Assembly (NCBI GenBank): GCA_016194905.1
Contig: JACQAP010000005.1
Span: forward strand, 141,114-205,113
Direction of reading: 5' to 3'
From: Betaproteobacteria bacterium
GTDB taxonomy: Bacteria; Pseudomonadota; Gammaproteobacteria; Burkholderiales; JACQAP01
Length of the DNA: 64,000 nt
Below the pieces are notes generated by a model. It made no database searches. It worked only from the letters and a program-made list of their open reading frames with translations, and was not told where the DNA came from. This document shows, piece by piece, positions 27,701 to 36,315 of the stretch. The position numbers were made by a program, and so were the translations under genes. Position 1 is the first letter of the stretch. The number at the start of each line of letters is the position of its first letter.

Positions 27701-28293
27701 ATCGAGCGGGGCCGGGCGTTGTTGTCAATGCGCGCAACGCCGCCGTCCCGATCATCCGACCGATCCTCCGGGCGGACGAATCCGACCTGCAGCGATTCAT
27801 CCGCAACCTTTCCCCGGCAAGCCGCTATCTGAGATTCATGAGGGCGGTCCGGGAACTGCCGGAAGAAATACTGAGCAGGTTTGCCAATCCGGAGCCTGGC
27901 CGCGAAGCGGCGCTGGTTGCAAGCTCGCCGTTTGTCGGCATCATCGGCCTTGCCCAGTATGTCGCTGACAAAGAAGGCGACGGCTGCGAAGTCGCCATTG
28001 TCGTGAGCGATGCGTGGCAACGACAGGGATTGGGGTCTGATTTGCTGACCGCGCTGATGGTCGTCGCCAGGTGCGACGAAATAGGGCACGCCCATGCCGA
28101 TGTATTCGCCGACAACCACGCGATGCGCGCGCTTGCCCGCAAGCTGGGATGCGAACTGCGCACCAATCCGGAATCACCTTTCCTGGTGCGAATCTTCAAA
28201 ACTCTGGAATCACCGCGCTCCGCGCCGTTCGGTTCGCTTGCCAGGCGTAGCGGCAGCGACTGGCGCTGCACAACAGTTCCAGGGGGAAGATGA
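27691..28293 (+). CDS. GNAT-family N-acetyltransferase
   Basis: A 200-residue acetyltransferase-fold protein starting at a GTG (27691) that overlaps DUF2917. An N-terminal IRPILRADESDLQRFIRNLS segment and acetyl-CoA-binding VSDAWQRQGLGSDLLTALM mark the GNAT domain. It resembles the stand-alone GNAT domains homologous to the C-terminus of protein acetyltransferases of the Pat type. The substrate is unknown. Confidence 0.88.
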   Translation: MQLNRAGPGVVVNARNAAVPIIRPILRADESDLQRFIRNLSPASRYLRFMRAVRELPEEILSRFANPEPGREAALVASSPFVGIIGLAQYVADKEGDGCEVAIVVSDAWQRQGLGSDLLTALMVVARCDEIGHAHADVFADNHAMRALARKLGCELRTNPESPFLVRIFKTLESPRSAPFGSLARRSGSDWRCTTVPGGR

Positions 28294-28295
28294 CC

Positions 28296-28326
28296 CCCAT
28301 CCCCTCCGCGCTGCTGAAGGGATGGG
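28296..28326. terminator. Hairpin between convergent GNAT and ALDH genes
   Basis: CCCATCCC (28296-28303) and GGGATGGG (28319-28326) form a perfect 8-bp stem with a 15-base loop in the short convergent gap. There is no T-run, so it may act as a weak bidirectional or 3'-end-stabilising structure. Confidence 0.45.
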
Positions 28327-28335
28327 CGGAGCACG

Positions 28336-29814
28336 TCAGCGCATTACGAAAGGATTGCCGGTCTTGACCCCGGTGTTGATCCAGACGCTCTTCATTTGCA
28401 GGTATTCGTAGATGGCGCTCTGGCCGTTTTCTCTGCCCAAGCCGCTGTCTTTGTAGCCGCCGAACGGCGACATGAAACTGACCGCGCGATAAGTATTGAC
28501 CCAGACAGTGCCGGCCTTGATGCGCTCCGACATGCGGATCGCGCGCCCGACATCGCGGGTCCAGACTCCCGCACCGAGACCGAAGCGAACATCGTTGGCA
28601 ATGCGAACGGCGTCGTCTTCATCCCGGAACGGAATGATCGACAGCACCGGACCGAACACTTCTTCCTGCGCAATGCGCATCTTGTTGTCGACGCCGGTGA
28701 AAATCGTCGGTTCGACGAACCATCCCTTGCCGCACTCCGGGCGTGTCGCCGGTCCGCCGCCCATGCGCAATTTGGCGCCTTCGTTCCTGGCGACGTCGAT
28801 ATACGACAGCACCTTCTGATACTGTGGCTGCGTGGTGACCGGACCAACCTGGGTTTCCAGACTCATCGGATCGCCCATCTTTGCGGTCTTGGCCAGCGCC
28901 AGCAATTTCTCGACGAACTCGTCGTGAATCGACTGCTGCAGCAGCAACCGCGAACCCGCGATGCAGGTCTGGCCGGTTGCAGCAAATATGCCGGACACAG
29001 CGCCATTGACCGCGTCTTCGATGACCGCATCTTCGAAGACGATATTTGGCGACTTGCCACCCAGTTCCAGGCCCACCTTCTTGAAGCCGCGCGCCGCCGT
29101 CTCGGCGATGATCCTGCCGGTCGTATCCGATCCGGTGAAAGTTATTTTTGCGGTGAGTGGATGCTCGACCAGCGGCATCCCTGCTTCTTTGCCATAGCCG
29201 GTAACGACGTTGACCACACCGGCGGGAAAGCCCGCCTGCTCCACCAGCTTGACGAATTCCAGCGCGGAGGCGGAAGTGAACTCGGAAGGCTTGATGACCA
29301 CGGTATTGCCTGCGGCCAGCGCGGGCGCGAGTTTCCAGGCGGTCAGCATGAGCGGCGAATTCCACGGCGTAATCGCGACCACCACGCCGAGCGGCTCATA
29401 ACGCGTGAAGTTGAAATAGCCTTTCTTGTCTAGAGGAATGACGGCTCCCTGAACCTTGTCCGCGAGTCCGCCGAAGTAGTAATACCACTGCGGCACATAG
29501 TTGAGCTGCCCCGCCATCTCGGCAATCAACTTGCCGTTGTCGCGCACCTCGGTTTCGGCGAGACGCTGCGCGTTCTGCGCGACCAGGTCGCCCAGTTGCC
29601 TTAGCAACGCACCGCGTTGGGTCGGCGTCATCTGCGGCCAGGGGCCGTCCGTGAATGCGGCGTGCGCCGTACGCACCGCATGATCCGCATCGACCGCGTT
29701 GCCGCGCGGAATCAACGCCCATGGTTCGCCGGTAAACGGGTTGAAGCTTTCAAACCATTCGCCCGACGAAGGGGCGACCCATTCGCCGCCGATGTACATC
29801 TGATATTTCTGCAT
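28336..29814 (-). CDS. Aldehyde dehydrogenase (NAD(P)-dependent)
   Basis: A 492-residue enzyme of the ALDH superfamily that oxidises an aldehyde to its acid. Catalytic Cys284 lies in AATGQTCIAGSR and general-base Glu250 in GLELGGKSPNIVF; TPWNSPLML (149-157) matches the cofactor region. I chose ATG 29814 (MQKYQMYIGGEW) with GGAG 10 bases upstream. The closest classes are betaine-aldehyde/2-hydroxymuconic-semialdehyde-like, but the substrate cannot be fixed from sequence. A hairpin (TCTCCATCAAGTGGAGA) lies in its leader near 29851-29867. Confidence 0.93.
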   Translation of the reverse strand: MQKYQMYIGGEWVAPSSGEWFESFNPFTGEPWALIPRGNAVDADHAVRTAHAAFTDGPWPQMTPTQRGALLRQLGDLVAQNAQRLAETEVRDNGKLIAEMAGQLNYVPQWYYYFGGLADKVQGAVIPLDKKGYFNFTRYEPLGVVVAITPWNSPLMLTAWKLAPALAAGNTVVIKPSEFTSASALEFVKLVEQAGFPAGVVNVVTGYGKEAGMPLVEHPLTAKITFTGSDTTGRIIAETAARGFKKVGLELGGKSPNIVFEDAVIEDAVNGAVSGIFAATGQTCIAGSRLLLQQSIHDEFVEKLLALAKTAKMGDPMSLETQVGPVTTQPQYQKVLSYIDVARNEGAKLRMGGGPATRPECGKGWFVEPTIFTGVDNKMRIAQEEVFGPVLSIIPFRDEDDAVRIANDVRFGLGAGVWTRDVGRAIRMSERIKAGTVWVNTYRAVSFMSPFGGYKDSGLGRENGQSAIYEYLQMKSVWINTGVKTGNPFVMR

Positions 29815-29985
29815 ATTGATTTCTCGCTCCTGTTTCTGAATTTCAGCGCCTTCTCCACTTGATGGAGAGGGCATCGCTGACTCGGCGTTGGCGGAGCCAT
29901 CCGGGGCGGGAAGCGATGCCTAGGCACGCTACCCGCAAACGGGTGATTCCATCACTAACGTGTCCGTGCGCCGGGGGTGAGGTGC

Positions 29986-30615
29986 CTACCGTATTGCAAT
30001 CGGCGCTACCGTCGAGCCGGTTCCGCCCTTGATCTTCAGCGGCTGCACGACGAACACAAACTCGTAGGCTTTCTTCACTGCCAGTTCGCCCAGCCTGCTG
30101 CCGCAACACCGATTCCCGGACCACCGGCGTTGTACTTCGCATTGTCCACTTTTCTCCACGCCCAACTTGGTGAAGCCGTTGCGGGTGGTTATATCGTCGG
30201 TGGCAAAACAGTTGTAGTGGCTGTTGTCGATGCTCTGGTGGGAAAACATGTCGAACTGCGTGCCGACCTGGCCGATCTCGGAGATCACCAGTTCCTCATT
30301 GGTATAGCGCTTGTTGCTGCCCATCGGGCCGCCCGTGCGCTTGCTATGAATGTCGAAGCGTCGCGTGCCGAACAGAGGCATGTCCATCGCCAGCACACGT
30401 CCGAGCTCGACAACTTCGCCGGTGCGGATCAGCCTGGACGCATTCAGCACGGATTCGGGCGTCAGGAGATTGGCCGCACCGCGATCATCCGTTGCACCCC
30501 ATTTAGAAGGGCAACGCTGCCCCGGCAAAGGCGGCGACCAGCTCTGCGCGTTCGCCACCGCCGAAATTAGCATCAGCCCGGCGATTATTGCCGCAATGAA
30601 ATTTCTGATTTTCAT
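29986..30615 (-). pseudogene. Cyclase-family (kynurenine-formamidase-like) gene with two internal deletions
   Basis: It reads as an open 209-codon frame with a signal peptide (about 1-23), but comparison with the family from memory shows missing middle parts. TKLGVEK is followed by about 20 odd residues and then ELAVKKAYEFVFVVQPLKIK, the normal C-terminus. In the next frame the odd segment (30080-30140) reads DNAKYNAGGPGIGVAAAGW, a normal family motif. So one deletion with a frame change lies before DNAKYN and a second after AAAGW restores the frame. About 100 residues of a roughly 310-residue enzyme are lost, including core. The metal motif is already atypical (GTQFDMFSHQS). It is probably non-functional. 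Confidence 0.78.
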
Positions 30616-30695
30616 TTTCTCCCCCGGCTTGTTCTGACCAACGGAAAATTCAATGCGCGCTGTCGACCCCGCATCTTCTCGTCCCGCTTATTTTA

Positions 30696-31079
30696 TTATT
30701 CGATCCGCCGGATCCTGACTTTGTTGAAGCCGATCAGCGAATTCAGGATGAAGCTGAATACCGACACGAAAATTGCCACGAGGAATCCGGACCAGAATCC
30801 CGCCACGATGAACCCGGGAACCAGCCACGCGACCAGCAACAACATCAGCGCGTTGATGACCAGCACAAACAGACCCAGGGTCAAGATCGACAACGGCAGC
30901 GTCAGGATCACCAGCGTCGGCTTGAGAAAGGTGTTCACGATCCCCAGCATCAGGCCGGCGACGAACAGCGATTGCGGCGTCGCGAACGAGATGCCGTCGA
31001 ACAGTTCGTCGGCCACCCACAGCGAAAGCGTGTTGACGCCCCAGAATACGAGGAAGCGCACGACGGGATTGATAGTCAT
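30696..31079 (-). CDS. Phage-holin-family IV membrane protein
   Basis: A 127-residue protein with four hydrophobic helices, of the 'mycobacterial 4TM holin'/DUF360 family common in bacterial chromosomes. FLKPTLVILTLPLSILTLGL is its signature stretch, followed by NALMLLLVAWLVPGF. No phage genes are near, so a lytic role is doubtful. Its start lies 21 bp from a period-7 repeat array shared with the divergent EamA gene. Confidence 0.88.
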   Translation of the reverse strand: MTINPVVRFLVFWGVNTLSLWVADELFDGISFATPQSLFVAGLMLGIVNTFLKPTLVILTLPLSILTLGLFVLVINALMLLLVAWLVPGFIVAGFWSGFLVAIFVSVFSFILNSLIGFNKVRIRRIE

Positions 31080-31099
31080 TGAGGGATAGTAACAAAAAA

Positions 31100-31171
31100 G
31101 GACTCGGGACTCAGTGCTCCGGACTCGGAGGAATCTCCGGTGGGAAGTTCTTCACTCAGTCCTCAGTCCTG
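31100..31171. repeat. Inverted period-7 repeat array (locus 1)
   Basis: The left arm is made of degenerate heptamers GGACTCG, GGACTCA, GTGCTCC, GGACTCG (31100-31127). The right arm CACTCAG-TCCTCAG-TCCTG (31153-31171) is close to its reverse complement. It lies between the divergent holin-like and EamA genes. Related arrays with other heptamer sequences occur at 33.4, 48.9, 55.1 and 60.8 kb. Confidence 0.8.
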
Positions 31172-31209
31172 TTTTCTCTGTACACTTCGGCCTCTTTCGG
31201 GAATCCTCC

Positions 31210-32115
31210 ATGCCCTCGCAACATCATCAAACCCTGCCCCGCTCGATGTGGGTGCTGCTCGTATTGCTCACGTTCGGCTGGGGCGTCAACTGGCCGATGA
31301 TGAAACTGACGCTGGCCGAGTTGCCGGTGTGGACATTCCGCGGCCTCTGCGTCGGCTCCGGCGCGGCCGGCCTTTTCCTGATTGCGCGGCTGGGCGGTCA
31401 GTCCTTGCGCGTGCCGCGGGGCCAATGGACGCGGCTCATCGTTACCTCGGCCTGTAACGTGACGCTGTGGAACGTGTTCATCGGTTACGGACTTACCATG
31501 CTGCCCGCAGGGCGTAGCGCGATCCTCGCGTACAGCATGCCGGTCTGGGCTGTGCTGCTCTCCTTATTCATTCTCCATGAAAAGCTCACGCGCCGGCGTC
31601 TGCTCGGTCTTGTGCTCGGGATGGCGGGAATGGCGCTCCTCATCGGCGGAGAATTCACCGTGATGCGAGCGTCGCCGCTGGGAGCGATCCTGGTTGTAGG
31701 CGCGGCATTCGGCTGGGCGCTCGGTACGGTATTGATGAAACGCCACCCAATGGGCCTGGGAACCACGGCACTCACCGCCTGGCAACTGCTGATTGGCGGA
31801 TTGCCGATCATGATCGGCGCACTGATCATCGACTGGGGCCGCTGGAGGCCGATCGGAACTCCTGCCGTCATCGGACTCGTCTACAACATGTTTTTCGTGT
31901 TCATTTTCTGCTATTGGGCATGGTTCAAGATCGCGACTACCGCACCGCCCAGCGTATCCTCGCTGAGCACGCTGATGATTCCGATCGTGGGCGTATTCAG
32001 CGGCATATGGCTGCTCGGAGAGTCGCCGCGATGGCAGGAGTATGCCGCGCTGGTACTGGTGATCGCGGCGCTGGCGACCGTGCTGATTCCGCCTCGCCGA
32101 ACCGCGCCGGTCTAA
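31210..32115 (+). CDS. EamA/DMT-superfamily transporter
   Basis: A 301-residue integral membrane protein with about ten hydrophobic helices in two EamA repeats: WGVNWPMMKLTLAELPVWTF at the start, and a second half from LGAILVVGAAFGWALGTVLM. Members export amino acids, metabolites or drugs; the substrate is unknown. I start at ATG 31210, since the upstream in-frame codons run through the repeat array. Confidence 0.9.
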   Translation: MPSQHHQTLPRSMWVLLVLLTFGWGVNWPMMKLTLAELPVWTFRGLCVGSGAAGLFLIARLGGQSLRVPRGQWTRLIVTSACNVTLWNVFIGYGLTMLPAGRSAILAYSMPVWAVLLSLFILHEKLTRRRLLGLVLGMAGMALLIGGEFTVMRASPLGAILVVGAAFGWALGTVLMKRHPMGLGTTALTAWQLLIGGLPIMIGALIIDWGRWRPIGTPAVIGLVYNMFFVFIFCYWAWFKIATTAPPSVSSLSTLMIPIVGVFSGIWLLGESPRWQEYAALVLVIAALATVLIPPRRTAPV

Positions 32116-32232
32116 ACCTTTCGGAGCCCGATCCGTTAATTCAGCCGGAACTGTCGTGGCCGCGCCGGCCGGTCATGTAGCCTGCGGCAAGACAAGAGCA
32201 ATGGCCTGGAAGTTGCTAAACTCAGGATTCAA

Positions 32233-32841
32233 ATGAAAATCCAGCGTCTCGTCTTACTGGTTTCGGCGATTTCTGCCGGAATTGCGCACGCCGACATCTA
32301 CCGTTACGTCGACACCGACGGGACGGTGCACTTCACCAACGTGCCGCAGGACAGCCGATTCAAGGTTTATCTGAAGGAAAAGAGAACGCCGGACCCGGTT
32401 GCCGACACGCTCGCCAGCGAAATCCGCCACTACGATGAAAAGGAGCGGGCGCGCTATGCCAAGCCCATCCAGGACGCGGCGAAGGCCACGCGCCTGGAAC
32501 CCGCCCTGATCCATGCGGTGATCTCGGCAGAATCCGGCTATAACCCGTTTGCACGTTCACGCAAAGGCGCTGCCGGCCTCATGCAACTGATGCCCGAGAC
32601 GGCAAAACGCTATGGCGTGAAGAACCGGCTGGATCCCGTGCAGAACATAAGCGGCGGCGCACGCTACCTGCGCGATCTGATCCGGATGTTCAACAACGAT
32701 TTGCAGCTTGCCGTCGCCGCTTACAACGCCGGCGAGAATGCAGTGGTCAGGGCCGGCAACCGCATTCCGCCCTTTCAGGAAACCATGACCTACGTTCCCC
32801 GGGTCATGACTTACTACAAGAAATACCGAACGACCTCCTAG
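32233..32841 (+). CDS. Lytic transglycosylase (SLT domain) with DUF4124 N-terminus
   Basis: A 202-residue periplasmic muramidase-like enzyme that cleaves the glycan strands of peptidoglycan. The signal peptide is about 1-20. A DUF4124 segment (IYRYVDTDGTVHFTNVPQDS) precedes the SLT domain. The catalytic glutamate is in HAVISAESGYNPFARSRKGA, followed by GLMQLMPETAKRYGV and AAYNAGENAV. The stop overlaps the restored end of the opposite pseudopilin gene. Confidence 0.93.
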   Translation: MKIQRLVLLVSAISAGIAHADIYRYVDTDGTVHFTNVPQDSRFKVYLKEKRTPDPVADTLASEIRHYDEKERARYAKPIQDAAKATRLEPALIHAVISAESGYNPFARSRKGAAGLMQLMPETAKRYGVKNRLDPVQNISGGARYLRDLIRMFNNDLQLAVAAYNAGENAVVRAGNRIPPFQETMTYVPRVMTYYKKYRTTS

Positions 32842-33381
32842 TCCTTTCGCGGTCGCGGACAAAGTCCCGCAGTCCGATCCTCAGGCAAATCGGGCACAAA
32901 CAGGAATTTCCAGTCACTGTAGTGCTGCGCCCCGGAAAAGTTTTCGTGGCGGGGACCGAGGTTTGCCTGCCTGAACGGGGTTTGGTCCGAGCGACTTATA
33001 GACCCCGACGATTTCACTTTCTGGTCCTTTCACCAATCCCCAATCCGCACTGCCGGTCATCGGATCGACATAAAGCCGGCGCAGATAGCGCTGCGTAGTC
33101 GGAAAGCGGCGGTCGTGCAACAAGTCCTCGAGCTTGCCGGGCCACTTTTTCTCTCCCGGCGAACGATCGTAGTACGCCCCTATCGCCCGGCGGAACTGTT
33201 CTCCGGCGAACAACAGTTCGCGCTCCTTTTCCCTCTGCGTTTCCGTGTGCCAGACCAGGCCTGTTGCCGCAAGCACGATGCTCATGAGCGCGACCAGGAT
33301 GAGCAGCCCGATGTAAGTGAAACCGCAACTCGAGGCTGGATAGGGGAAACTCCTCTCCACTGCCCCATCGCTCTTCATCAT
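32838..33381 (-). pseudogene. Type II secretion-like pseudopilin, frameshifted near its C-terminus
   Basis: The N-terminus carries a prepilin-like leader and helix (SCGFTYIGLLILVALMSIVL; the usual Glu at +5 is replaced by Gly), followed by EKERELLFAGEQFRRAIGAY, as in the GspG/H-like pseudopilins of Betaproteobacteria. The open frame ends early at 32914. In the next frame the true end is intact: SDQTPFRQANLGPRHENFSG and then AQHYSDWKFLFVPDLPED, stopping at 32838. Removing one A from TATAAG near 32996-33000 restores one ~180-residue protein. It may be a real mutation or a base-call error. Confidence 0.75.
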
Positions 33382-33406
33382 TGATTTGCCGATTGCCGGT
33401 TACCAG
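33381..33406. repeat. Period-7 repeat, single arm (locus 2)
   Basis: On the minus strand GGTAACC, GGCAATC, GGCAAAT, CAATGAT run from the stop codon of the GspG-like remnant into the ATGATG start of the pseudopilin gene. It is the same pattern as the other heptamer arrays but shows only one arm. Confidence 0.6.
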
Positions 33407-33505
33407 TCCCCATATTTGCTCCCGTCCAATGCCACGCCCGGTGCGCCGCTTTTTACATCGAACACGCCGCCCTTCCCCGCTTCGCCCGGAGGGACGGTCG
33501 ACCAG
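33400..33505 (-). pseudogene. C-terminal remnant of a GspG-like pseudopilin gene
   Basis: About 33 codons on the minus strand encode TVPPGEAGKGGVFDVKSGAP followed by GVALDGSKYGDW and a TAA at 33400-33402. This is the standard GspG-type pseudopilin C-terminus (PP...GKGGVFDVKSGA...DG..Y.DW). The sequence changes at about 33505 directly into the alkaline phosphatase remnant on the other strand. The start and the hydrophobic helix are gone. Confidence 0.7.
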
Positions 33506-34449
33506 GTAGCGGCGCAACCATCAAGTCGGTGCAGTTCTCGATGGATGGCCGCGTTGTGTGCGGCAGCGTCACGCTGAAGACCGATGGCCTGGTCGCCGCG
33601 GCACCCGCCGGCGCGACCGTAGCCTCTTTGTGCGCACACGATGAAGATCGTCCCGGACTGCATACCCTGCGCGTTACCGCCACGCAGAGCGACGGGCAAT
33701 CGGTTTCCCGCGAAGGCAACTTTGAGGTCCCTGCCGATCAAATTCGGCGGCAAGAAGGTCAGGAACATCATCATGCTCGGCGATGGCATGGGTGCTTCGC
33801 ACCGAACCGCCGCGCGCATCGTGGCCAACGGCGTAGTCCAGGGGAAGGCGAAAGCACCGCTGGCGATGGATACCTTCCCGGTCACCGGCATGGTCATGAC
33901 GGCGTCAACGTTTCGCTCGACAAGATCGGCAAGCGTCGCGGCACCTCGACTGTCGTCGACGACTATGGCTTCCCCGATCAGCCAATGCTCGACGAGATGA
34001 CGAAGAAGGCGCTGGAGGTACTCGGCAACGAGCGCAACGGTGTCGTGGGCAACTACGATACCGCGGGATTTCCGAAGTACACCATTGCCGCTGACGGCTA
34101 TCCGGTCGCGACCGACATCGACCGCAAGATGCTAATCGGCTACGGCGCGAACGCCGACCGTTACGAAGACTGGCTGACCAACGCGCAACCGATACGCGAC
34201 AGCCAGCAGCCATTCAACGGCGCGGCGCCGCTCAACACTTATCCTTTGGACCCGTTGAAGCGCGACATTGCGGGCGGCTTCCTGGTCACCGGACAGGTCG
34301 AAGGCACCACCGCCGTACATACCGGATCGGACATTCCACTGTCGGCTTTCGGGCCGGGCGCCCGGATGTTCACCGGCGTCATGGACAATTCCGATGTGTT
34401 TTTCAAGCTCGGCCAGGCCGCGCTCGGCGGTACTCGCGAAGACGATTGA
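33505..34449 (+). pseudogene. Alkaline phosphatase remnant with two internal deletions and a frameshift
   Basis: Segments in family order: an Ig-like N-terminal piece (IKSVQFSMDGRVVCGSVTLK, GLHTLRVTATQSDGQSVSRE); after a frameshift near 33740, FGGKKVRNIIMLGDGMGASH to DTFPVTGMVMTAS; a jump near 33906 to NVSLDKIGKRRGTSTVVDDY; and a second jump near 34045 from ALEVLGNERNG to VVGNYDTAGFPKYTIAADGY and the normal C-terminus. The nucleophile serine region and most metal ligands are deleted. No start or signal peptide remains. An intact, unrelated-subfamily alkaline phosphatase is at 39.0-40.6 kb. Confidence 0.82.
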
Positions 34450-34603
34450 TCTCCGGGTCTTTCCCGGAGTCTGCGAAGGACGTTGCGGTCGCAACGCCCT
34501 TTATTTCTTTGCTTTGTCCCGCCGGCAGTCTTCTCGCGTGCACGCGCGCTGCTCGTCGCCTATCATTCGCCTCTCTTCCCGCCGAGCTTGCCGGAGAACA
34601 ACA

Positions 34604-35701
34604 ATGAAAATCGATAAAATCGAAACGATGGTGCTGCATATTCCCTACACCAGCGGCGGCCCGTCGGACACTGAGGCCTGGGGCGGGAAAGCCTGGCAGA
34701 CCGCGGACGTACTGCTGGTCAAGGTCGGCACCGACGCCGGCGTCACCGGCTGGGGCGAAGCCTTCGGCTACAACGTCATTCCTGCCACCAAGGTCGCGAT
34801 CGACCAGATCCTGGCGCCGATGTGCATAGGCCGCGATCCACTGGCCATCGAAAGCCTGACGCAGGAAATCCAGCAGAAGCTGCATATCTTCGGGCGCAGC
34901 GGCCCGATTATCTTCGGCCTGTCCGGCCTCGACATCGCACTGTGGGACATCGCCGGCAAGGTTGCGCATCAGCCCGTGCACCAGTTGCTGGGCGGCGGCA
35001 AACCGCAACTGACCTGCTACGCGAGCATGATCCGCTACACCGAACCGAAACGGGTAGCGGCCAATGTCGAGCGCGCATTGAGCCAGGGCTACCGCCATAT
35101 CAAGCTGCATGAAATCGAAGTCGCGCCGGCGCGCGCGGCGCGCGAGGTCGCCGGCGACAACGTGGACATCATGCTCGACGTGAACTGTCCGTGGACGCTG
35201 CGCGAAGCGCTGGACATGACGCAAAAGCTGCGGCCGCTGAACCTGCGCTGGCTCGAGGAGCCGGTATGGCCCCCGGAAGACCACACGGCGCTGGCGCATG
35301 TTCGCGCGCACGGCGGCATCCCCGTTGCGGCCGGAGAAAACGCCACCACGGTTGCACAATTCAAGCACTTGTTCGATGCCGGCGCGGTGGATTTCGTCCA
35401 GCCCAGCCCGGCCAAGATGGGCGGTGTTTCCGAACTGCGCAAGGTATTCACGCTCGCCGCTGCGTACAACGTGACGGTAATGCCGCACAGCTTTTATGAC
35501 GGCCCGGCCTTCCTGGCGGGGGTTCACGTCAATGCCGCGCTGGGCCGCGGATCAATGGTGGAATGGCGGTACTTCGACCTGGAGGCACGGCTCTATGGCA
35601 ACCAGGCGATTCCTCAAAACGGATCGATTGCCGTACCACAGGCGCCCGGATTGGGATTCGACCCCGATCCCGAAGTCATCCGCCGTTATCGCGCCGACTG
35701 A
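34604..35701 (+). CDS. Mandelate racemase/muconate lactonizing enzyme family protein
   Basis: A 365-residue enolase-superfamily enzyme that abstracts a proton alpha to a carboxylate. The N-terminal capping domain is followed by the barrel with metal ligands Asp192 (IMLDVNCPW), Glu218 (RWLEEPVWP) and Glu245 (AAGENATT), and a KLHE lysine at 167. GGAG lies 9 bases upstream of the ATG at 34604. The specific substrate (a sugar acid or muconate-like acid) cannot be assigned. It stands next to the dead alkaline phosphatase. Confidence 0.92.
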   Translation: MKIDKIETMVLHIPYTSGGPSDTEAWGGKAWQTADVLLVKVGTDAGVTGWGEAFGYNVIPATKVAIDQILAPMCIGRDPLAIESLTQEIQQKLHIFGRSGPIIFGLSGLDIALWDIAGKVAHQPVHQLLGGGKPQLTCYASMIRYTEPKRVAANVERALSQGYRHIKLHEIEVAPARAAREVAGDNVDIMLDVNCPWTLREALDMTQKLRPLNLRWLEEPVWPPEDHTALAHVRAHGGIPVAAGENATTVAQFKHLFDAGAVDFVQPSPAKMGGVSELRKVFTLAAAYNVTVMPHSFYDGPAFLAGVHVNAALGRGSMVEWRYFDLEARLYGNQAIPQNGSIAVPQAPGLGFDPDPEVIRRYRAD

Positions 35702-35753
35702 CTCGGCTCCGGGGATTCTGCTGCCGGACGGCTTGCGCGTAAAATTGTCCCTC

Positions 35754-36278
35754 ATGAATCTCGAACGCATCACCGTGGAGTTCCACGCCGAAGAGGACCG
35801 CCTGATGGTGCGGGTGTTTTTCGACAAGAAAGCCGAAATCCAGTTCTGGCTGACACGGCGCCTGGTCAAGCGCATCTGGCCGGTACTGCTGCAAACGGCG
35901 CAGGCCAAGCCGGACATCCAGATGCAGCCTAATCCCGAGGCGCGCAAGGCGCTGCTGGGATTGCAGCACGAAAAGGCGCTGCAGGAGGTGAAATTCTCAA
36001 AGGCCACTCAGGAACCGGAGCGCGAGCACCCGCTGGGCAACGCGCCGATGCTGGTGAGCAAAGTGCGTGCACGCCGCAACGAGAGGGGCCAGACCGTGTT
36101 GTCGCTCCAGCCATCACAGGGAAATGGCGTGGATCTGGCGTTAAGCGACACGCTGCTGCACGGCCTGATGAAACTTGTGCAGGACACGGCAGTCAAGGCC
36201 GAGTGGAATCTCGCGCTCGCGGTGCCGGCGTTCACGCACGCTCCTTCCGAAGAAGACGTCGGCCGCACCGTCAACTGA
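35754..36278 (+). CDS. Conserved hypothetical protein
   Basis: A 174-residue soluble protein starting MNLERITVEFHAEEDRLMVR. I do not recognise a named domain. The segment IQFWLTRRLVKRIWPVLLQT resembles a conserved motif in short uncharacterised betaproteobacterial proteins, but that is memory only. No signal or membrane segment. TAAAAT near 35740 could be its -10. The next gene, an outer-membrane lipoprotein, starts 37 bp downstream, so they may be co-transcribed. Confidence 0.7.
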   Translation: MNLERITVEFHAEEDRLMVRVFFDKKAEIQFWLTRRLVKRIWPVLLQTAQAKPDIQMQPNPEARKALLGLQHEKALQEVKFSKATQEPEREHPLGNAPMLVSKVRARRNERGQTVLSLQPSQGNGVDLALSDTLLHGLMKLVQDTAVKAEWNLALAVPAFTHAPSEEDVGRTVN

Positions 36279-36315
36279 CGCACGGCTGCGGCGTTGTTGC
36301 CAGCAGGACTCCGCC

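Noticed and set aside
30696..31079. Holin-like protein as a sign of a prophage
   Set aside because: No phage structural, integrase or lysis genes nearby; this holin family is common in chromosomes.
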